A stretch of 64,000 nucleotides of DNA from Comamonadaceae bacterium (GTDB taxonomy: Bacteria; Pseudomonadota; Gammaproteobacteria; Burkholderiales; Burkholderiaceae_C), in NCBI GenBank assembly GCA_947455465.1, contig CANGNS010000011.1:1-64000 (forward strand), read 5' to 3'. Positions within the stretch are counted from its first letter, which is position 1. Every line of letters starts with the position of its first letter. Position numbers and translations under genes: made by a program. Below, one piece after another: positions 46,624 to 56,301 of this stretch. Below the pieces are notes generated by a model. It saw only the letters and a program-made list of their open reading frames with translations, was not told the DNA's origin and searched no databases.

Positions 46624-47265
46624 ATGAAGTCGATTGCCCCCTTGTTCCTCGTCGCAGCCATGGCTGCCAGCGTATTTAACGCCTCGGCCAATACGCCGGC
46701 CCCCGCGCCCGCCGCCAAAGCGGCTAAGCCCGATTTGGCCAAAGGCGAGGCCAGTTTTGGCGCCGTTTGCGCTGCCTGCCATGGTGCTGACGGCAATTCC
46801 GGCACCCCGGCTTACCCCAAACTAGCCCAGCAGCACCCCGAGTACCTGGTCAAGCAGCTGCAAGAATTCAAATCTGGCAAGCGGGCTAACGCGGTGATGT
46901 CAGGCTTTGCCTCGACGCTGTCCGATGATGACATGCGCAACATCGCGTTTTGGGTCGGTAGCAAGAGCGCCAAACCCGGTTTTGCCAAAGACAAAGAGCT
47001 GGTTGCCTTGGGCGAGAAGATTTACCGTGGCGGCATCGCCGACCGCCAGGTGCCCGCCTGTGCCGGTTGCCACAGCCCCAATGGCGCAGGCTTGCCCATC
47101 CAATACCCGCGCATTGGTGGCCAGCACGCCGAATACGCTGCTGCGCAGCTGACCGCGTTTCGCGATGGCGTGCGCAAAAACAGCCTGCAAATGAACCAAA
47201 TCGCGGCCAAGCTCAACGACCGTGAAATCAAGGCCTTGGCCGACTACGTCGCGGGCCTGCACTAA
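46624..47265 (+). CDS. Di-heme cytochrome c4
   Basis: The 213-residue protein has a signal peptide (about residues 1-23, [20 protein letters not shown]) and two heme c sites, CAACH near 50-54 and CAGCH near 148-152, each in a similar domain of about 85 residues. Tandem domains like these typify cytochrome c4, a periplasmic electron carrier to terminal oxidases. A TAGAAT -10-like box lies at 46582-46587. It is divergent from engB, an arrangement that I recall in other Burkholderiales. Confidence 0.92.
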   Translation: MKSIAPLFLVAAMAASVFNASANTPAPAPAAKAAKPDLAKGEASFGAVCAACHGADGNSGTPAYPKLAQQHPEYLVKQLQEFKSGKRANAVMSGFASTLSDDDMRNIAFWVGSKSAKPGFAKDKELVALGEKIYRGGIADRQVPACAGCHSPNGAGLPIQYPRIGGQHAEYAAAQLTAFRDGVRKNSLQMNQIAAKLNDREIKALADYVAGLH

Positions 47266-47354
47266 GCCGGGCGCCTCTTGGGCGTCCTTGTGGGTCAGCA
47301 GACGCCTCCGGTAGCCAGTCGCATCCCTTGGCTTTTCTCAAACCCGGAGGCCCC

Positions 47355-48305
47355 ATGCATCCCCAAGCTTCTGAAATTACGCCCCGTGCGCTGGTAGAAA
47401 ACCGGCGCCAGGCTCTGCAGCATCTGCTGCTGGGCGCAGGCACCCTGGCCACGCCTTGGGCGATTGGCCAGACGCAAGCGCTCGGCAAGTTGCCCGCCTT
47501 GGCCCACAAACCCAGCCAGGTGCCCGGCGCCCAGGCCCTGGACAAGCCCAGCGCTTACCAAGACGCCACCGGCTACAACAATTTCTACGAATTCGGCACC
47601 GATAAATCCGATCCGGCGGCCAATGCCCACACGCTCAAAACCACGCCCTGGACGGTGGATATCGAAGGACTGGTCAAGAAGCCAGGGCGCTGGGCGCTTG
47701 AGGATTTGATGGCCCTGGGCGCTATGGAAGAGCGCATCTACCGGCTGCGCTGCGTCGAGGGCTGGTCCATGGTGATCCCCTGGGTGGGTTTTTCGCTGGC
47801 GGAGCTGATTCGCAAAGTCGAGCCCCTGGGCAGCGCCAAGTTTGTCGAATTTGTGAGCCTGGCCGACCCCAAGACCATGCCTTTTGTCGGCAGCCGTATG
47901 CTGCAATGGCCTTATACCGAAGGGCTGCGTCTGGACGAGGCCCTGCATCCCTTGACCTTGCTGGCTTTTGGCATGTACGGCGAGGTGCTGCCCAAGCAAA
48001 ACGGTGCACCGTTGCGTCTGGTCGTGCCCTGGAAATACGGGTTTAAAAGCGCCAAGAGCATCGTCAAAATCCGCTTTACCGAAAAGCAGCCTGCCACCGC
48101 CTGGAACCAGGCAGCGCCCCAGGAATACGGCTTTTATTCCAACGTCAACCCGGCGGTGGACCATCCGCGCTGGAGCCAAGCCAGTGAGCGCCGTCTGGGC
48201 GAGGACGGCTTGCTCGCCAAACGACGCAAAACCCTGCCCTTTAACGGCTACGAGGCGCAGGTGGCGTCTTTGTACACCGGCATGGACCTCAAGAAATACT
48301 ACTGA
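47355..48305 (+). CDS. msrP: Protein-methionine-sulfoxide reductase catalytic subunit MsrP
   Basis: MsrP (YedY) is a periplasmic molybdopterin enzyme that repairs oxidized methionines in envelope proteins. The 316-residue product from ATG 47355, which has a GGAGG site 4 bases upstream, carries a twin-arginine-like start ([17 protein letters not shown], near residues 17-33), [15 protein letters not shown], the molybdenum-ligand cysteine in [16 protein letters not shown] near residue 136-138, and [18 protein letters not shown]. The msrQ gene follows after 8 bases. Confidence 0.95.
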   Translation: MHPQASEITPRALVENRRQALQHLLLGAGTLATPWAIGQTQALGKLPALAHKPSQVPGAQALDKPSAYQDATGYNNFYEFGTDKSDPAANAHTLKTTPWTVDIEGLVKKPGRWALEDLMALGAMEERIYRLRCVEGWSMVIPWVGFSLAELIRKVEPLGSAKFVEFVSLADPKTMPFVGSRMLQWPYTEGLRLDEALHPLTLLAFGMYGEVLPKQNGAPLRLVVPWKYGFKSAKSIVKIRFTEKQPATAWNQAAPQEYGFYSNVNPAVDHPRWSQASERRLGEDGLLAKRRKTLPFNGYEAQVASLYTGMDLKKYY

Positions 48306-48313
48306 GCGCCCCG

Positions 48314-48955
48314 GTGATCGCCGCTCCCCGCGTGAACGCATGGTTGGCCGGGCGCTGGGCCAAACCGGTGCTCTTTGGTCTGGCCTTGCTGCCTTTGGCC
48401 TTTTTGCTGGGCGCCGCTTACCTGGACCAACTGGGCGCCAACCCGGCCGAAGCGCTGGTGCGCAAAAGTGGCGACTGGACGCTGCGCATGCTGTGCATCG
48501 CCTTGCTGGTCACGCCGCTGCGCCAGGCGCTGCATTGGCCGTCCCTGGCCCGCACGCGGCGCCTGTTCGGCCTGTTCGTGTTCTTCTACGCCCTGCTGCA
48601 CTTTGCCGCCTACGCCTGGCTGGACCAGGGCGCGGATTGGGGCGATATCAGCGCCGATATCGCCAAACGGCCCTTTATCTTGGTTGGCGTCAGCGCCTTG
48701 TTACTGCTGGTGCCTCTGGCGGCGACGTCGTTCAATGCAGCGCAACGTTGGCTGGGCGCGGCGCGCTGGCGGGCTTTGCACCGGGCGGTGTACCTGGTAG
48801 CGGTGCTGGCGGTGCTGCATTTTTTCTGGATGCGCGCCGGCAAGCGCAACTTTGCTGAGGTGGCGGCGTACGCCAACGTGCTGGCTGCTTTGCTCGCTTG
48901 GCGCCTGCGCGAAGCGCTCAGGCGGCGAGCGTCTCGCTCCGGAACAGATCGCTGA
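48314..48955 (+). CDS. msrQ: Heme-binding membrane subunit MsrQ
   Basis: MsrQ is the b-type heme membrane partner that passes respiratory electrons to MsrP. The 213-residue product starts with GTG at 48314, has about six hydrophobic segments and histidines suited to heme binding (LHFAAY near 96-101, LHRAVYLVAVLAVLHFFW near 155-172). Its last 38 bases overlap the 3' end of lysA on the other strand, so the two stops lie inside each other's coding sequence. Confidence 0.93.
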   Translation: MIAAPRVNAWLAGRWAKPVLFGLALLPLAFLLGAAYLDQLGANPAEALVRKSGDWTLRMLCIALLVTPLRQALHWPSLARTRRLFGLFVFFYALLHFAAYAWLDQGADWGDISADIAKRPFILVGVSALLLLVPLAATSFNAAQRWLGAARWRALHRAVYLVAVLAVLHFFWMRAGKRNFAEVAAYANVLAALLAWRLREALRRRASRSGTDR

Positions 48956-50198
48956 CCTGTTCGCGCGGGCGGATGAGCGTGGCACTGGCGCCATCGACCA
49001 GCACCTCGGCCGGACGCGGCCGCGAGTTGTAGTTGCTCGACATGCTCATGCAATAAGCGCCGGCCGACATCACGGCCAGCACATCACCGGCGCGCGCGGC
49101 CAGGCTGCGGTCTTTGCCGATCCAGTCCCCGCTTTCGCACACGGGGCCAACCACATCGCACAGCAGCGCAGGCGCGCTGGCTGCGGTCTGCGCCAGCGGC
49201 ACGATGCTGTGAAAAGCCTGGTACATGGCCGGGCGTGGCAAGTCGTTCATGGCGGCGTCGACGATACAAAAGTTCTTTTGCTCGCCCGGTTTCATAAACA
49301 GCACTTCGGTCAGGCACACGCCCGCGTTGCCTACCAAGGAGCGGCCCGGCTCGATCATCAGGGTGTGGTTTTGCAGGCCGCGTGCATCGATTTTTTGCAG
49401 CAGCTTGGCCCACAGCGCGTCTGCCCGGGGCGGCTCCTCTGCCTGGTATTGGATGCCCAGGCCGCCGCCAAAATCGATGTGCTCCAGCGCAATGCCGCTG
49501 GTGGCAAGGGCCTCGACCAGGTCCAGCATGCGGTCCAGCGCGTCCAAGTAGGGGGCCTCCTCGGTGATTTGGGAGCCGATGTGGCAATCAATACCCACCA
49601 CCTTCAGGCCTGGCAGCTGCGCCGCGCGCTGGTAGGTGGCCAGCGTGCGCTCATGGGCGATGCCGAATTTGTTGCCCTTGAGGCCCGTGGAAATATAGGG
49701 GTGGGTTTTGGGGTCCACGTTGGGGTTGACGCGGATGCTGATGGGCGCGCGCAGGCCTTCTTGCAGCGCGACGTCGTTGAGGACGTCGATCTCGGCCTCG
49801 CTCTCGACGTTAAAGCAGCCGATACCGGCGCGCAAGGCGCTGCGCATTTCGGCGCGCGTTTTACCGACGCCTGAGAAAATCACCTTGGCCACGTCGCCTC
49901 CGGCCGCCTGTACGCGGGCCAGCTCGCCGATGGAGACGATGTCAAAGCCGCAGCCCGCGCGGGCAAACACCTGCAGCACCGCCAGCGAAGAGTTGGCTTT
50001 CATGGCATAGCAAATCTGGGATTTACGTCCGGCAAAGCCGGCTTGGTAGGCCGCCAGCGCAGCGAGCATGGAGGCCTTGGAGTACACAAACAAAGGCGTG
50101 CCGTGCGCGCGTGCCAGATCGGACAGGCGCAGCTGCTCGACCATCAGCTGTCCGTCTTGGTAGTGAAAAGCGGGTGCGCCGGGCAGGGTTGTATTCAT
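48918..50198 (-). CDS. lysA: Diaminopimelate decarboxylase
   Basis: LysA makes L-lysine from meso-diaminopimelate using pyridoxal phosphate. The 426-residue product from ATG 50198 ([16 protein letters not shown]) shows the PLP-lysine motif CYAMKANS near residues 61-68, a GGGLGIQY phosphate-binding loop near 236-243, EPGRSLVGNAG near 284-294 and CESGDW near 354-359. It overlaps the lptM start-stop junction by 4 bases and converges on msrQ. Confidence 0.96.
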   Translation of the reverse strand: MNTTLPGAPAFHYQDGQLMVEQLRLSDLARAHGTPLFVYSKASMLAALAAYQAGFAGRKSQICYAMKANSSLAVLQVFARAGCGFDIVSIGELARVQAAGGDVAKVIFSGVGKTRAEMRSALRAGIGCFNVESEAEIDVLNDVALQEGLRAPISIRVNPNVDPKTHPYISTGLKGNKFGIAHERTLATYQRAAQLPGLKVVGIDCHIGSQITEEAPYLDALDRMLDLVEALATSGIALEHIDFGGGLGIQYQAEEPPRADALWAKLLQKIDARGLQNHTLMIEPGRSLVGNAGVCLTEVLFMKPGEQKNFCIVDAAMNDLPRPAMYQAFHSIVPLAQTAASAPALLCDVVGPVCESGDWIGKDRSLAARAGDVLAVMSAGAYCMSMSSNYNSRPRPAEVLVDGASATLIRPREQVSDLFRSETLAA

Positions 50199-50389
50199 AA
50201 GACGGTGCGGCCTTGGGGCCAATGCGTTAAGGTTAGGCTTGCAAGGGGCGCGCTGTGCGAGGGCATGGTGCCGGCCAGCGTGGTTTTGGGCGGCAGGTAC
50301 AAAGGCCCGGACTGCCCGCAAGCGCACAGCCCCAGTGCTACCAGGACTGCCGCGAAGACCGCGCGCAGGTGTTTTTGGGGTTTCAACAT
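50195..50389 (-). CDS. lptM: LptM-like small lipoprotein (YifL family)
   Basis: LptM is a short outer-membrane lipoprotein that assists maturation of the LptD/E translocon. This 64-residue product has a signal peptide with the lipobox LCAC, so C24 would be the lipidated residue. It is followed by the family motif [11 protein letters not shown] at residues 24-34. It overlaps lysA by 4 bases (ATGA) and is divergent from cyaY with 12 bases between the starts, the order seen across betaproteobacteria. Confidence 0.85.
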   Translation of the reverse strand: MLKPQKHLRAVFAAVLVALGLCACGQSGPLYLPPKTTLAGTMPSHSAPLASLTLTHWPQGRTVL

Positions 50390-50401
50390 GGTGAAATTGT
50401 A

Positions 50402-50731
50402 ATGACCGACCAGGAGTTCATGGACCGCGCCGAATCTTTGCTGCATGCCATCGAGCAGTGCTGCGACCGCATCAATGACCAGGGCGAGGTCGACATCGAC
50501 AACCAGCGCGTAGGCGCCATGGTCACCCTGGTGTGGCCCAACCGCAGCCAAATCATCGTCAACCTGCAAAAGCCCTTGCACGAGGTGTGGATGGCGGCGC
50601 GCTCGGGCGGCTACCATTTTTGCTGGCGCGAGGGCCAGTGGCAGGACACCAAAGGGCAGGGGGAGTTTTTTGACCTGCTCAGCCGTGACGCCAGTGCGCA
50701 GGCCGGGCAGGCGCTGCGCTTTGCGCCCTGA
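50402..50731 (+). CDS. cyaY: Iron-sulfur cluster assembly protein CyaY (frataxin)
   Basis: CyaY binds iron and tunes Fe-S cluster assembly by IscS. The 109-residue product starts [19 protein letters not shown], an acidic first helix, followed by the beta-sheet motif [24 protein letters not shown] near 57-80 (in pieces: [19 protein letters not shown]). The ATG at 50402 is 12 bases from the divergent lptM start, so its promoter must lie inside lptM. Its TGA abuts the ponA stop directly (50731/50732). Confidence 0.93.
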   Translation: MTDQEFMDRAESLLHAIEQCCDRINDQGEVDIDNQRVGAMVTLVWPNRSQIIVNLQKPLHEVWMAARSGGYHFCWREGQWQDTKGQGEFFDLLSRDASAQAGQALRFAP

Positions 50732-53116
50732 TTAATTGCGGAACAAATCCAGGATAGAGCGCTGTTCTTCGGCGGAGGTCGGTGAGCGCGGCATACTGGC
50801 CGTGCCGCCTTTTTCGCCGCCGACCGCGCCTACGCCGCCGCCCTTGGCAAATTCTTCGTAGTACCACTCGTTGTTGACGTGGACTACGCCCTCGGGCGGT
50901 TCGGGCTCCATCACCGGCACGTTTTTAAGCGCCGTTTCCATAAAGCTGATCCACACCGGCAGGCTCAAACCGCCGCCGGTTTCTTTATCGCCTAGCTTGC
51001 GTGGCGTGTCATAGCCAATCCAGGTGACCGCGGTCAGCGTGGGCTGGTAGCCGGCAAACCAGGCGTCCATCGAATCGTTGGTGGTACCGGTTTTACCGTA
51101 AATATCGGGCCGCTTGAGTGTGGCTTGTGCGCGTGCAGCCGTGCCCGAGCGTGTCACTTCTTGTAGCAAACTGCTCATCATGAAAGCGTTGCGCGGCTCA
51201 ATAGCGGTGTCTGATTCGGTGCGCGGCGGGCTGCTCGCCTCGAGCAGGACTTTGCCGCGCTGCTCGCTTACGCGGGTGATCAGCCAGGGGCGCACGCGGT
51301 AGCCGCCGTTGGCAAACACCGAGTAGGCAGTCGCCATTTGCATGGGCGTGACCGAGCCGGCGCCCAGCGCCATGGTCAGGTAGGGCGGGTGCTTCTCGGC
51401 GTCAAAGCCAAAGCGGCTGATCCACTCTTGTGCGTACTGGGTGCCAATGGAATTGAGGATCTGGATGGAGATCATATTTTTCGACTTGGCCAGGGCTTTG
51501 CGCAAGCTCATGGGCCCTTCGAAGGTGCCGTCGTAGTTTTTCGGCTCCCAGGGCTGGCCGCCGGTGGTGCCGGCATCAAAGAACAAGGGCATGTCGTTGA
51601 TGACGGTCGAGGGCGTGAAGCCTTTTTCCAGCGCGGCCGAGTAAATAAAGGGCTTAAAGCTGGAGCCCGGCTGGCGCCAGGCCTGCGTCACGTGGTTGAA
51701 CTTGTTTTTGGCAAAGTCAAAACCACCGACCAGCGCCTTGATGGCGCCATCGCGCGGGTCCAAGGCGACAAACGCGCCTTCCACCTCGGGCAATTGGGTG
51801 ATTTCCCAGCCGCCTTTGGCAGTGCGCGCCACGCGGATGATGGCGCCAGGGCGGATACGGATATTGGGCGCCGCTTTGTCGGACAAGCCCGATTGCGCGG
51901 GCTTGAGGCCCTCGCCGGTAATTTCAAGCACTTCGCCGCCGGTGCGCTGGGCGATTACGCGCTTGGTCTCGACCTGAATGACCACCGCCGAGAGCACGTC
52001 GCCATTGTCCGGGCGCTCGTCCAGGGCCTCGTCGATGGCGTCTTCCATCTCCTGGGCGTCGGTGGGCAGCGTCAGGAATTTCTCTGGGCCCCGGTAAACC
52101 TGGCGGCGCTCAAAGTCCATGATGCCGCGGCGCAAAGCCTTGTAAGCCGCCTCTTGCTGCGCGCCCACTAGCGTGGTGATGACGTCAAGGCCGCGCGTGT
52201 AAGTGGCTTCGCCATACTGGTCGTACATCAGTTGGCGCACCATTTCGGCCACGTATTCGGAGTGCACCTGGGGCCGGTTGGCGGCTGTGCGCACCTGCAA
52301 GACCTGGGCTTTGGCGTTTTGGGCTTCTTGCGCGGTGATAAATCCATTCTCCAGCATGCGCTCAATGATGTACTGCTGGCGGATGCGCGCGCGGCGCGGG
52401 TTTTTGATCGGGTTGTAGGCCGAGGGCGCTTTGGGCAGGCCCGCCAACATCGCCGCCTCGGCAATGGTGATGTCCTTGAGCGGTTTGCCAAAGTAGGTTT
52501 CGCAGGCCGCGGCAAAACCGTAGGACCGGTTGCCCAGGAAGATCTGGTTCATATAGATTTCCAGAATCTGGTCTTTGGTCAGGTTGTGCTCGAGCTTGAA
52601 GGTGAGCAATACCTCGTAAATCTTGCGGGTAAAGGTTTTCTCCGACGACAAATACACATTGCGCGCCACCTGCATGGTGATGGTCGAGGCGCCCTGGCTC
52701 TTGGAGCGGCCCACGTTGGCCGCTGCGGCCCGCATCATGCCCAGGTAGTCGACGCCGCCGTGCTGGAAAAAGCGGGCGTCTTCGATGGCCAGGATGGCGT
52801 TTTTCATCACCGCTGGAATTTCTTCAATAGGTGTGAGCGTGCGGTGCTCTTCGCCAAATTCACCGATCAGCTCGCCTTCAGCCGAAAAAATGCGCAGTGG
52901 CAGCTTGGGGTGGTAGTCCTCCAAGTCGGAAATATCCGGCAGATTCGGGTAGGCCATGGCCATCACGATGGCCACCAGGATGACACTGGAGGCCAGCCCG
53001 GCCGCAAGCAGGCCCAAGAGCACGAGTGCGATGCGCCCCATCCAGCCCCACACGGTGCGGGTGGGAGCAGCTTTGGGGGCCTTGGGTTCGGGCGGGGCGG
53101 CAGGCGTCTCAGTCAT
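50732..53116 (-). CDS. mrcA: Bifunctional penicillin-binding protein 1A
   Basis: This 794-residue class A PBP both polymerizes and crosslinks peptidoglycan. From ATG 53116 it has a proline-rich cytosolic start, a membrane segment at about 25-50 and a GT51 domain with AIEDARFFQHGGVDYLG near residues 108-124 and GASTITMQVARNVYL near 142-156. The transpeptidase domain has the catalytic SSFK in PGSSFKPFIYS near 489, SKN near 546 and KTGTT near 685. The usual name in this group is ponA or mrcA. It is divergent from pilM across a 211-base gap. Confidence 0.95.
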   Translation of the reverse strand: MTETPAAPPEPKAPKAAPTRTVWGWMGRIALVLLGLLAAGLASSVILVAIVMAMAYPNLPDISDLEDYHPKLPLRIFSAEGELIGEFGEEHRTLTPIEEIPAVMKNAILAIEDARFFQHGGVDYLGMMRAAAANVGRSKSQGASTITMQVARNVYLSSEKTFTRKIYEVLLTFKLEHNLTKDQILEIYMNQIFLGNRSYGFAAACETYFGKPLKDITIAEAAMLAGLPKAPSAYNPIKNPRRARIRQQYIIERMLENGFITAQEAQNAKAQVLQVRTAANRPQVHSEYVAEMVRQLMYDQYGEATYTRGLDVITTLVGAQQEAAYKALRRGIMDFERRQVYRGPEKFLTLPTDAQEMEDAIDEALDERPDNGDVLSAVVIQVETKRVIAQRTGGEVLEITGEGLKPAQSGLSDKAAPNIRIRPGAIIRVARTAKGGWEITQLPEVEGAFVALDPRDGAIKALVGGFDFAKNKFNHVTQAWRQPGSSFKPFIYSAALEKGFTPSTVINDMPLFFDAGTTGGQPWEPKNYDGTFEGPMSLRKALAKSKNMISIQILNSIGTQYAQEWISRFGFDAEKHPPYLTMALGAGSVTPMQMATAYSVFANGGYRVRPWLITRVSEQRGKVLLEASSPPRTESDTAIEPRNAFMMSSLLQEVTRSGTAARAQATLKRPDIYGKTGTTNDSMDAWFAGYQPTLTAVTWIGYDTPRKLGDKETGGGLSLPVWISFMETALKNVPVMEPEPPEGVVHVNNEWYYEEFAKGGGVGAVGGEKGGTASMPRSPTSAEEQRSILDLFRN

Positions 53117-53327
53117 ACAGTGCGCGAGAGAAAAGCGCAATTGTCGCCTCAATAGGCCGGGCCCTGCCGCAAACCGACCTACGCCCGGCCAGGCGACGCG
53201 CGACCCCATCCCGTGGAACAGCCTGGCTGGAAGGCAGCTGAAATGAAATTAATTACTAAATTTAATGGTACTATTGGTAATCATTGCAGAAAAACTACCA
53301 AAATCACGACATTTAGGGCGGTAATTA
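53117..53327. promoter_or_regulatory. Divergent mrcA/pilM intergenic region
   Basis: This 211-base gap separates the mrcA and pilM starts. The half near mrcA is GC-rich; the half near pilM (about 53241-53327) is AT-rich and probably holds the pil operon promoter. I cannot place -10 and -35 boxes with confidence, and a proper sigma-54 site is not seen. Confidence 0.4.
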
Positions 53328-54401
53328 ATGGATTTGAAATCCTTGTTCAAGCGCGGGCCGGAGGAAATACTGGGAATTGACCTCAGTTCCTGGGGCATTA
53401 AAGCGGTCGGATTGGGCGGAACCGCCCAAAACCCCGTGCTTGAATCCCTCGCGAGTGCACCGCTGGCTGCCGGCTGCATCGGAGACGCGGGCATCGAAAA
53501 AATGGACGATGTCGCCAACGCCCTGCGCGCATTGCTCGCCAAGAACCGTATCAAAACCAAAAACGTGGCCCTGGCACTTCCCTCGTCGGCGGTAATTACC
53601 AAAAAAATCACCGTGCGTGCCGACTTGCAAGGCTTGGACATGGAAGACCAAGTGGAGACCGAGGCACGCCAATACATTCCCTTCCCCCTGGAGGATGTGC
53701 GTTTGGATTATTGCGAGATCGGTCCTAACGCGCTGCGCGAGGACTTACTCGACGTCCTCATTGCTGCAGCGCGGCGCGAACGCGTGGAGAGCCTGCAAGA
53801 GCTGGCCGACATGGCCGAAGTGGTTCCTGTCTTGGTCGACGTGCAGTCCTACGCGCTGCAAACGGCGATGGACCGGTTGATCGCACTGCAATTCCAAGAC
53901 AAAAAAGACCTTTTGTGTGCCCTGTTCAAAATCGGCGCCAGCCGCACGGTGTTGCAGGTATCGCGCGCTGGCGAAATAGTATATGAACGCGACCAGGGCG
54001 TCGGCGGCGATCAGTTGACGCAGCGCATCGCCGAGCATTACGGGTATTCGCAATCGGAGGCCGAAAAGCGCAAACAGGCCGGAAATTTACCCCAAGACTA
54101 TGAGTCGGCGGTGCTTGCTCCCTTTGTGGGCGCGATGGTGCAGGTCTTTGAGCGCGGCACCCACCTTTTTTTCAACAGTACCGCGTTTAACAAACTCGAC
54201 CAGGTTTTTCTCGCCGGTGGTGGAGCGCTGGTGGGCGGCTTGGCGGCGTCGATATCCAGTGCTTTGCAAGCCCCGTGCAGTGTCGTCAATCCTTTTGAGG
54301 GCATGACGCTGGGCGCCAGTTTGCGCAAACAAGAGGGCCTGCAAATTGCACCCTTGTACCTGGGCGCGTGTGGACTGGCTTTGCGGCGATTCAAAGCATG
54401 A
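53328..54401 (+). CDS. pilM: Type IV pilus assembly protein PilM
   Basis: PilM is the cytosolic actin-like ATPase of the type IV pilus alignment complex and binds the N-terminus of PilN. The 357-residue product begins MDLKSLFKRGPEEILGIDLS with the first phosphate motif GIDLSSWGIKAV near residues 16-27, followed by VALALPSSAVITKK and a C-terminal VFLAGGGALVGGLA near 287-300. It is the first gene of pilMNOPQ, overlapping pilN by 4 bases. Confidence 0.95.
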   Translation: MDLKSLFKRGPEEILGIDLSSWGIKAVGLGGTAQNPVLESLASAPLAAGCIGDAGIEKMDDVANALRALLAKNRIKTKNVALALPSSAVITKKITVRADLQGLDMEDQVETEARQYIPFPLEDVRLDYCEIGPNALREDLLDVLIAAARRERVESLQELADMAEVVPVLVDVQSYALQTAMDRLIALQFQDKKDLLCALFKIGASRTVLQVSRAGEIVYERDQGVGGDQLTQRIAEHYGYSQSEAEKRKQAGNLPQDYESAVLAPFVGAMVQVFERGTHLFFNSTAFNKLDQVFLAGGGALVGGLAASISSALQAPCSVVNPFEGMTLGASLRKQEGLQIAPLYLGACGLALRRFKA

Positions 54402-55072
54402 TCCGCCTTAACCTTTTGCCCCATCGCGAGGCAGAGCGCAAGCGCCAGCAGGAGCAATTCAATGCGGCGGTGGTACTGGCCGTCATTATTGGCGGCGTGA
54501 TCGCCTTTTTAGTGTACGGCGCTTTAGTCGCTGCGATAGATCTGGAGCGCGAGAATATTTCGGTGCTCCAAGGCGAGATCAAGGTTCTCGAAGACCAAAT
54601 CAAAGAAATCAAAGACTTGGAGGCCCAAATTGCCGCCCTGCAAGCGCGCCAGCGGGCGGTGGAGGACATTCAGGCCGATCGCAATTCGCCGGTTCGCATG
54701 CTGACCGAACTTTCGGCCAATCTGCCCAAGGGCGTGATGCTGACCAAGTTGAGTCAAAAAGACCTGGATTTGGTGCTCGAGGGCTCGGCCGAGTCCAATG
54801 AAAAAGTGGCCGAATTCATGACCAACCTGGGCCGGCCCGACGGCTGGTTTGTGCGCCCAGAGTTGGTGGAGATCACCTCCGAAATCCAAACTTTGGCGTC
54901 CAAAGAGCAGGTGAAGGTGTTCAAGTTCAGCTTGAAAGTCGCCTTGCTCCGCGCGCAGGCGGCTGAGCGGCCGGTGGCTGGCGCATCCGCTGCCTCGGTG
55001 CCCGCCCCAGCTATTTCATCTACCTCTGCGCCTTCGGCGGCGTCAGCGGCGCAGCCGGCCAGTCGCAGCTAA
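54398..55072 (+). CDS. pilN: Type IV pilus assembly protein PilN
   Basis: PilN is the inner-membrane partner of PilM and PilO. The 224-residue product from ATG 54398 starts MIRLNLLPHREAERKRQQEQ; the INLLP-type motif at residues 3-7 is the PilM-binding segment. One membrane segment is at about 24-46, a coiled coil follows at about 52-90, and the periplasmic domain ends in an Ala/Ser/Pro tail of about 35 residues. It overlaps pilM by 4 bases. Confidence 0.95.
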   Translation: MIRLNLLPHREAERKRQQEQFNAAVVLAVIIGGVIAFLVYGALVAAIDLERENISVLQGEIKVLEDQIKEIKDLEAQIAALQARQRAVEDIQADRNSPVRMLTELSANLPKGVMLTKLSQKDLDLVLEGSAESNEKVAEFMTNLGRPDGWFVRPELVEITSEIQTLASKEQVKVFKFSLKVALLRAQAAERPVAGASAASVPAPAISSTSAPSAASAAQPASRS

Positions 55073-55096
55073 GCCCATTTCCATCAGCAATCCACC

Positions 55097-55768
55097 ATGG
55101 CCCAAGCTTCCAGTACACGCATGGACTTCAGCGCCAGAGTTGCAGCTCTGGTCCAGCAATTTCGAGGACTTGACCCACGCAACCCGCCGAGCTGGCCGGT
55201 GCTGCCGCGCACGCTGTTACTGGTGGCGGTCAGCATCGCCATGGTGGGCATTCTGTGGTACTACCCTTTGAGCGATTTCGCCAATGACCTGGAACAAGCG
55301 CACGCCAAAGAAGCCAAATTAAGAGATGATTTTTCGGACAAATTGCGCAAAGCGGCGAGTTTGAAGCTGCTGAAAAAGCAGCGTGATGAAGTTGCCGTCA
55401 CCGTGGATGGACTTGAAAAATTGTTGCCGAACAAGGCGGAGATGGCGGGCTTGCTGTCCAGTGTCAACGAGGCCGGTGTAGGACGAGAACTGCAATTTGA
55501 ACTTTTTCGGCCGGGGCCGCCGACGCAAAAAACCTATTACGCCATCATTCCCGTGAGCATACGGGTCGTCGGTGGTTTCCACCACTTTGCCAATTTTGCG
55601 GCTGACGTGGCGCAGCTGCCGCGTATCGTGACCCTGAGCAATATCGCCGTGCAGCCTAAGGCCGAGGGGGTGCTCACTTTTGAGGCCACCGTCAAGACCT
55701 ATCGCTACCTTGACGCCGCCGAGGTCGCCGCCCAAAAAGCGGCCAGTGCGCCAGGAGCGGCGAAATGA
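55097..55768 (+). CDS. pilO: Type IV pilus assembly protein PilO
   Basis: PilO forms a heterodimer with PilN in the periplasm and links to PilP. The 223-residue product has one membrane segment at about residues 36-52, a coiled coil (FANDLEQAHAKEAKLRDDF near 60-78) and a ferredoxin-like periplasmic domain (FRPGPPTQKTYYAIIPVSI near 137-155). Its stop overlaps the pilP start by 4 bases. Confidence 0.95.
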   Translation: MAQASSTRMDFSARVAALVQQFRGLDPRNPPSWPVLPRTLLLVAVSIAMVGILWYYPLSDFANDLEQAHAKEAKLRDDFSDKLRKAASLKLLKKQRDEVAVTVDGLEKLLPNKAEMAGLLSSVNEAGVGRELQFELFRPGPPTQKTYYAIIPVSIRVVGGFHHFANFAADVAQLPRIVTLSNIAVQPKAEGVLTFEATVKTYRYLDAAEVAAQKAASAPGAAK

Positions 55769-56301
55769 GGCGCTTGTGGTGGCTGGCGGCGCTGGGTATG
55801 GGCGCCCTCTTGCTCGGTTGTGGTCCCTCCACCCAGGAGCAATTGCGCACCTGGCTGGCGGAGCAACGCGCCGCCGTCGTGCCTGGTATCAAAAAAATCC
55901 CGACGCCCCGTCCCTTTGAGCGCCTGGAGTACGACAGCCAGGGAAAGATTGACCCTTTCTCCAAGACCAATTTCTTCAAAGAAATTGTCGTCGCCAGCCC
56001 GGTTCCCCGGCCTGCCGGGTTGGAGGCGGAGCGCGGCCATGTCAAACAGTTGCTCGAGGGCTTTCCTTTGGAGTCCATGAGTTTTGTCGGCACCTTGGCC
56101 AAAGACGGCAAGCGCATTGCTTTGGTGCGGGTCAACGGAATGCTGCACCAAGTGGGCTTGGGCGCCTATATGGGGCAAAACCTGGGCAAGGTGACCCGCC
56201 TGGACGACAACGGCCTGCGATTGCGCGAACTCACGCTCGATGGCAATGGTCACTGGACAGAGCGCATTGTGGAACTCAAATTGCAGGAAACTAGTAAATG
56301 A
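55765..56301 (+). CDS. pilP: Type IV pilus lipoprotein PilP
   Basis: PilP is the inner-membrane lipoprotein that connects PilN/O to the PilQ secretin. The 178-residue product has a lipobox LLGC with the lipid-modified cysteine at residue 19, a linker containing the KIDPFSKTNF pattern near residues 69-78 and a C-terminal beta domain (SFVGTLAKDGKRIALVRVNG near 108-127). It overlaps pilO and pilQ by 4 bases each. Confidence 0.94.
   Translation: MRRLWWLAALGMGALLLGCGPSTQEQLRTWLAEQRAAVVPGIKKIPTPRPFERLEYDSQGKIDPFSKTNFFKEIVVASPVPRPAGLEAERGHVKQLLEGFPLESMSFVGTLAKDGKRIALVRVNGMLHQVGLGAYMGQNLGKVTRLDDNGLRLRELTLDGNGHWTERIVELKLQETSK

Noticed and set aside
53241..53327. Sigma-54 promoter for the pil operon
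   Set aside because: A TTGGTAATCATTGCA stretch has GG and GC elements, but only 8 bases lie between them instead of 10, and the flanks do not match the consensus.
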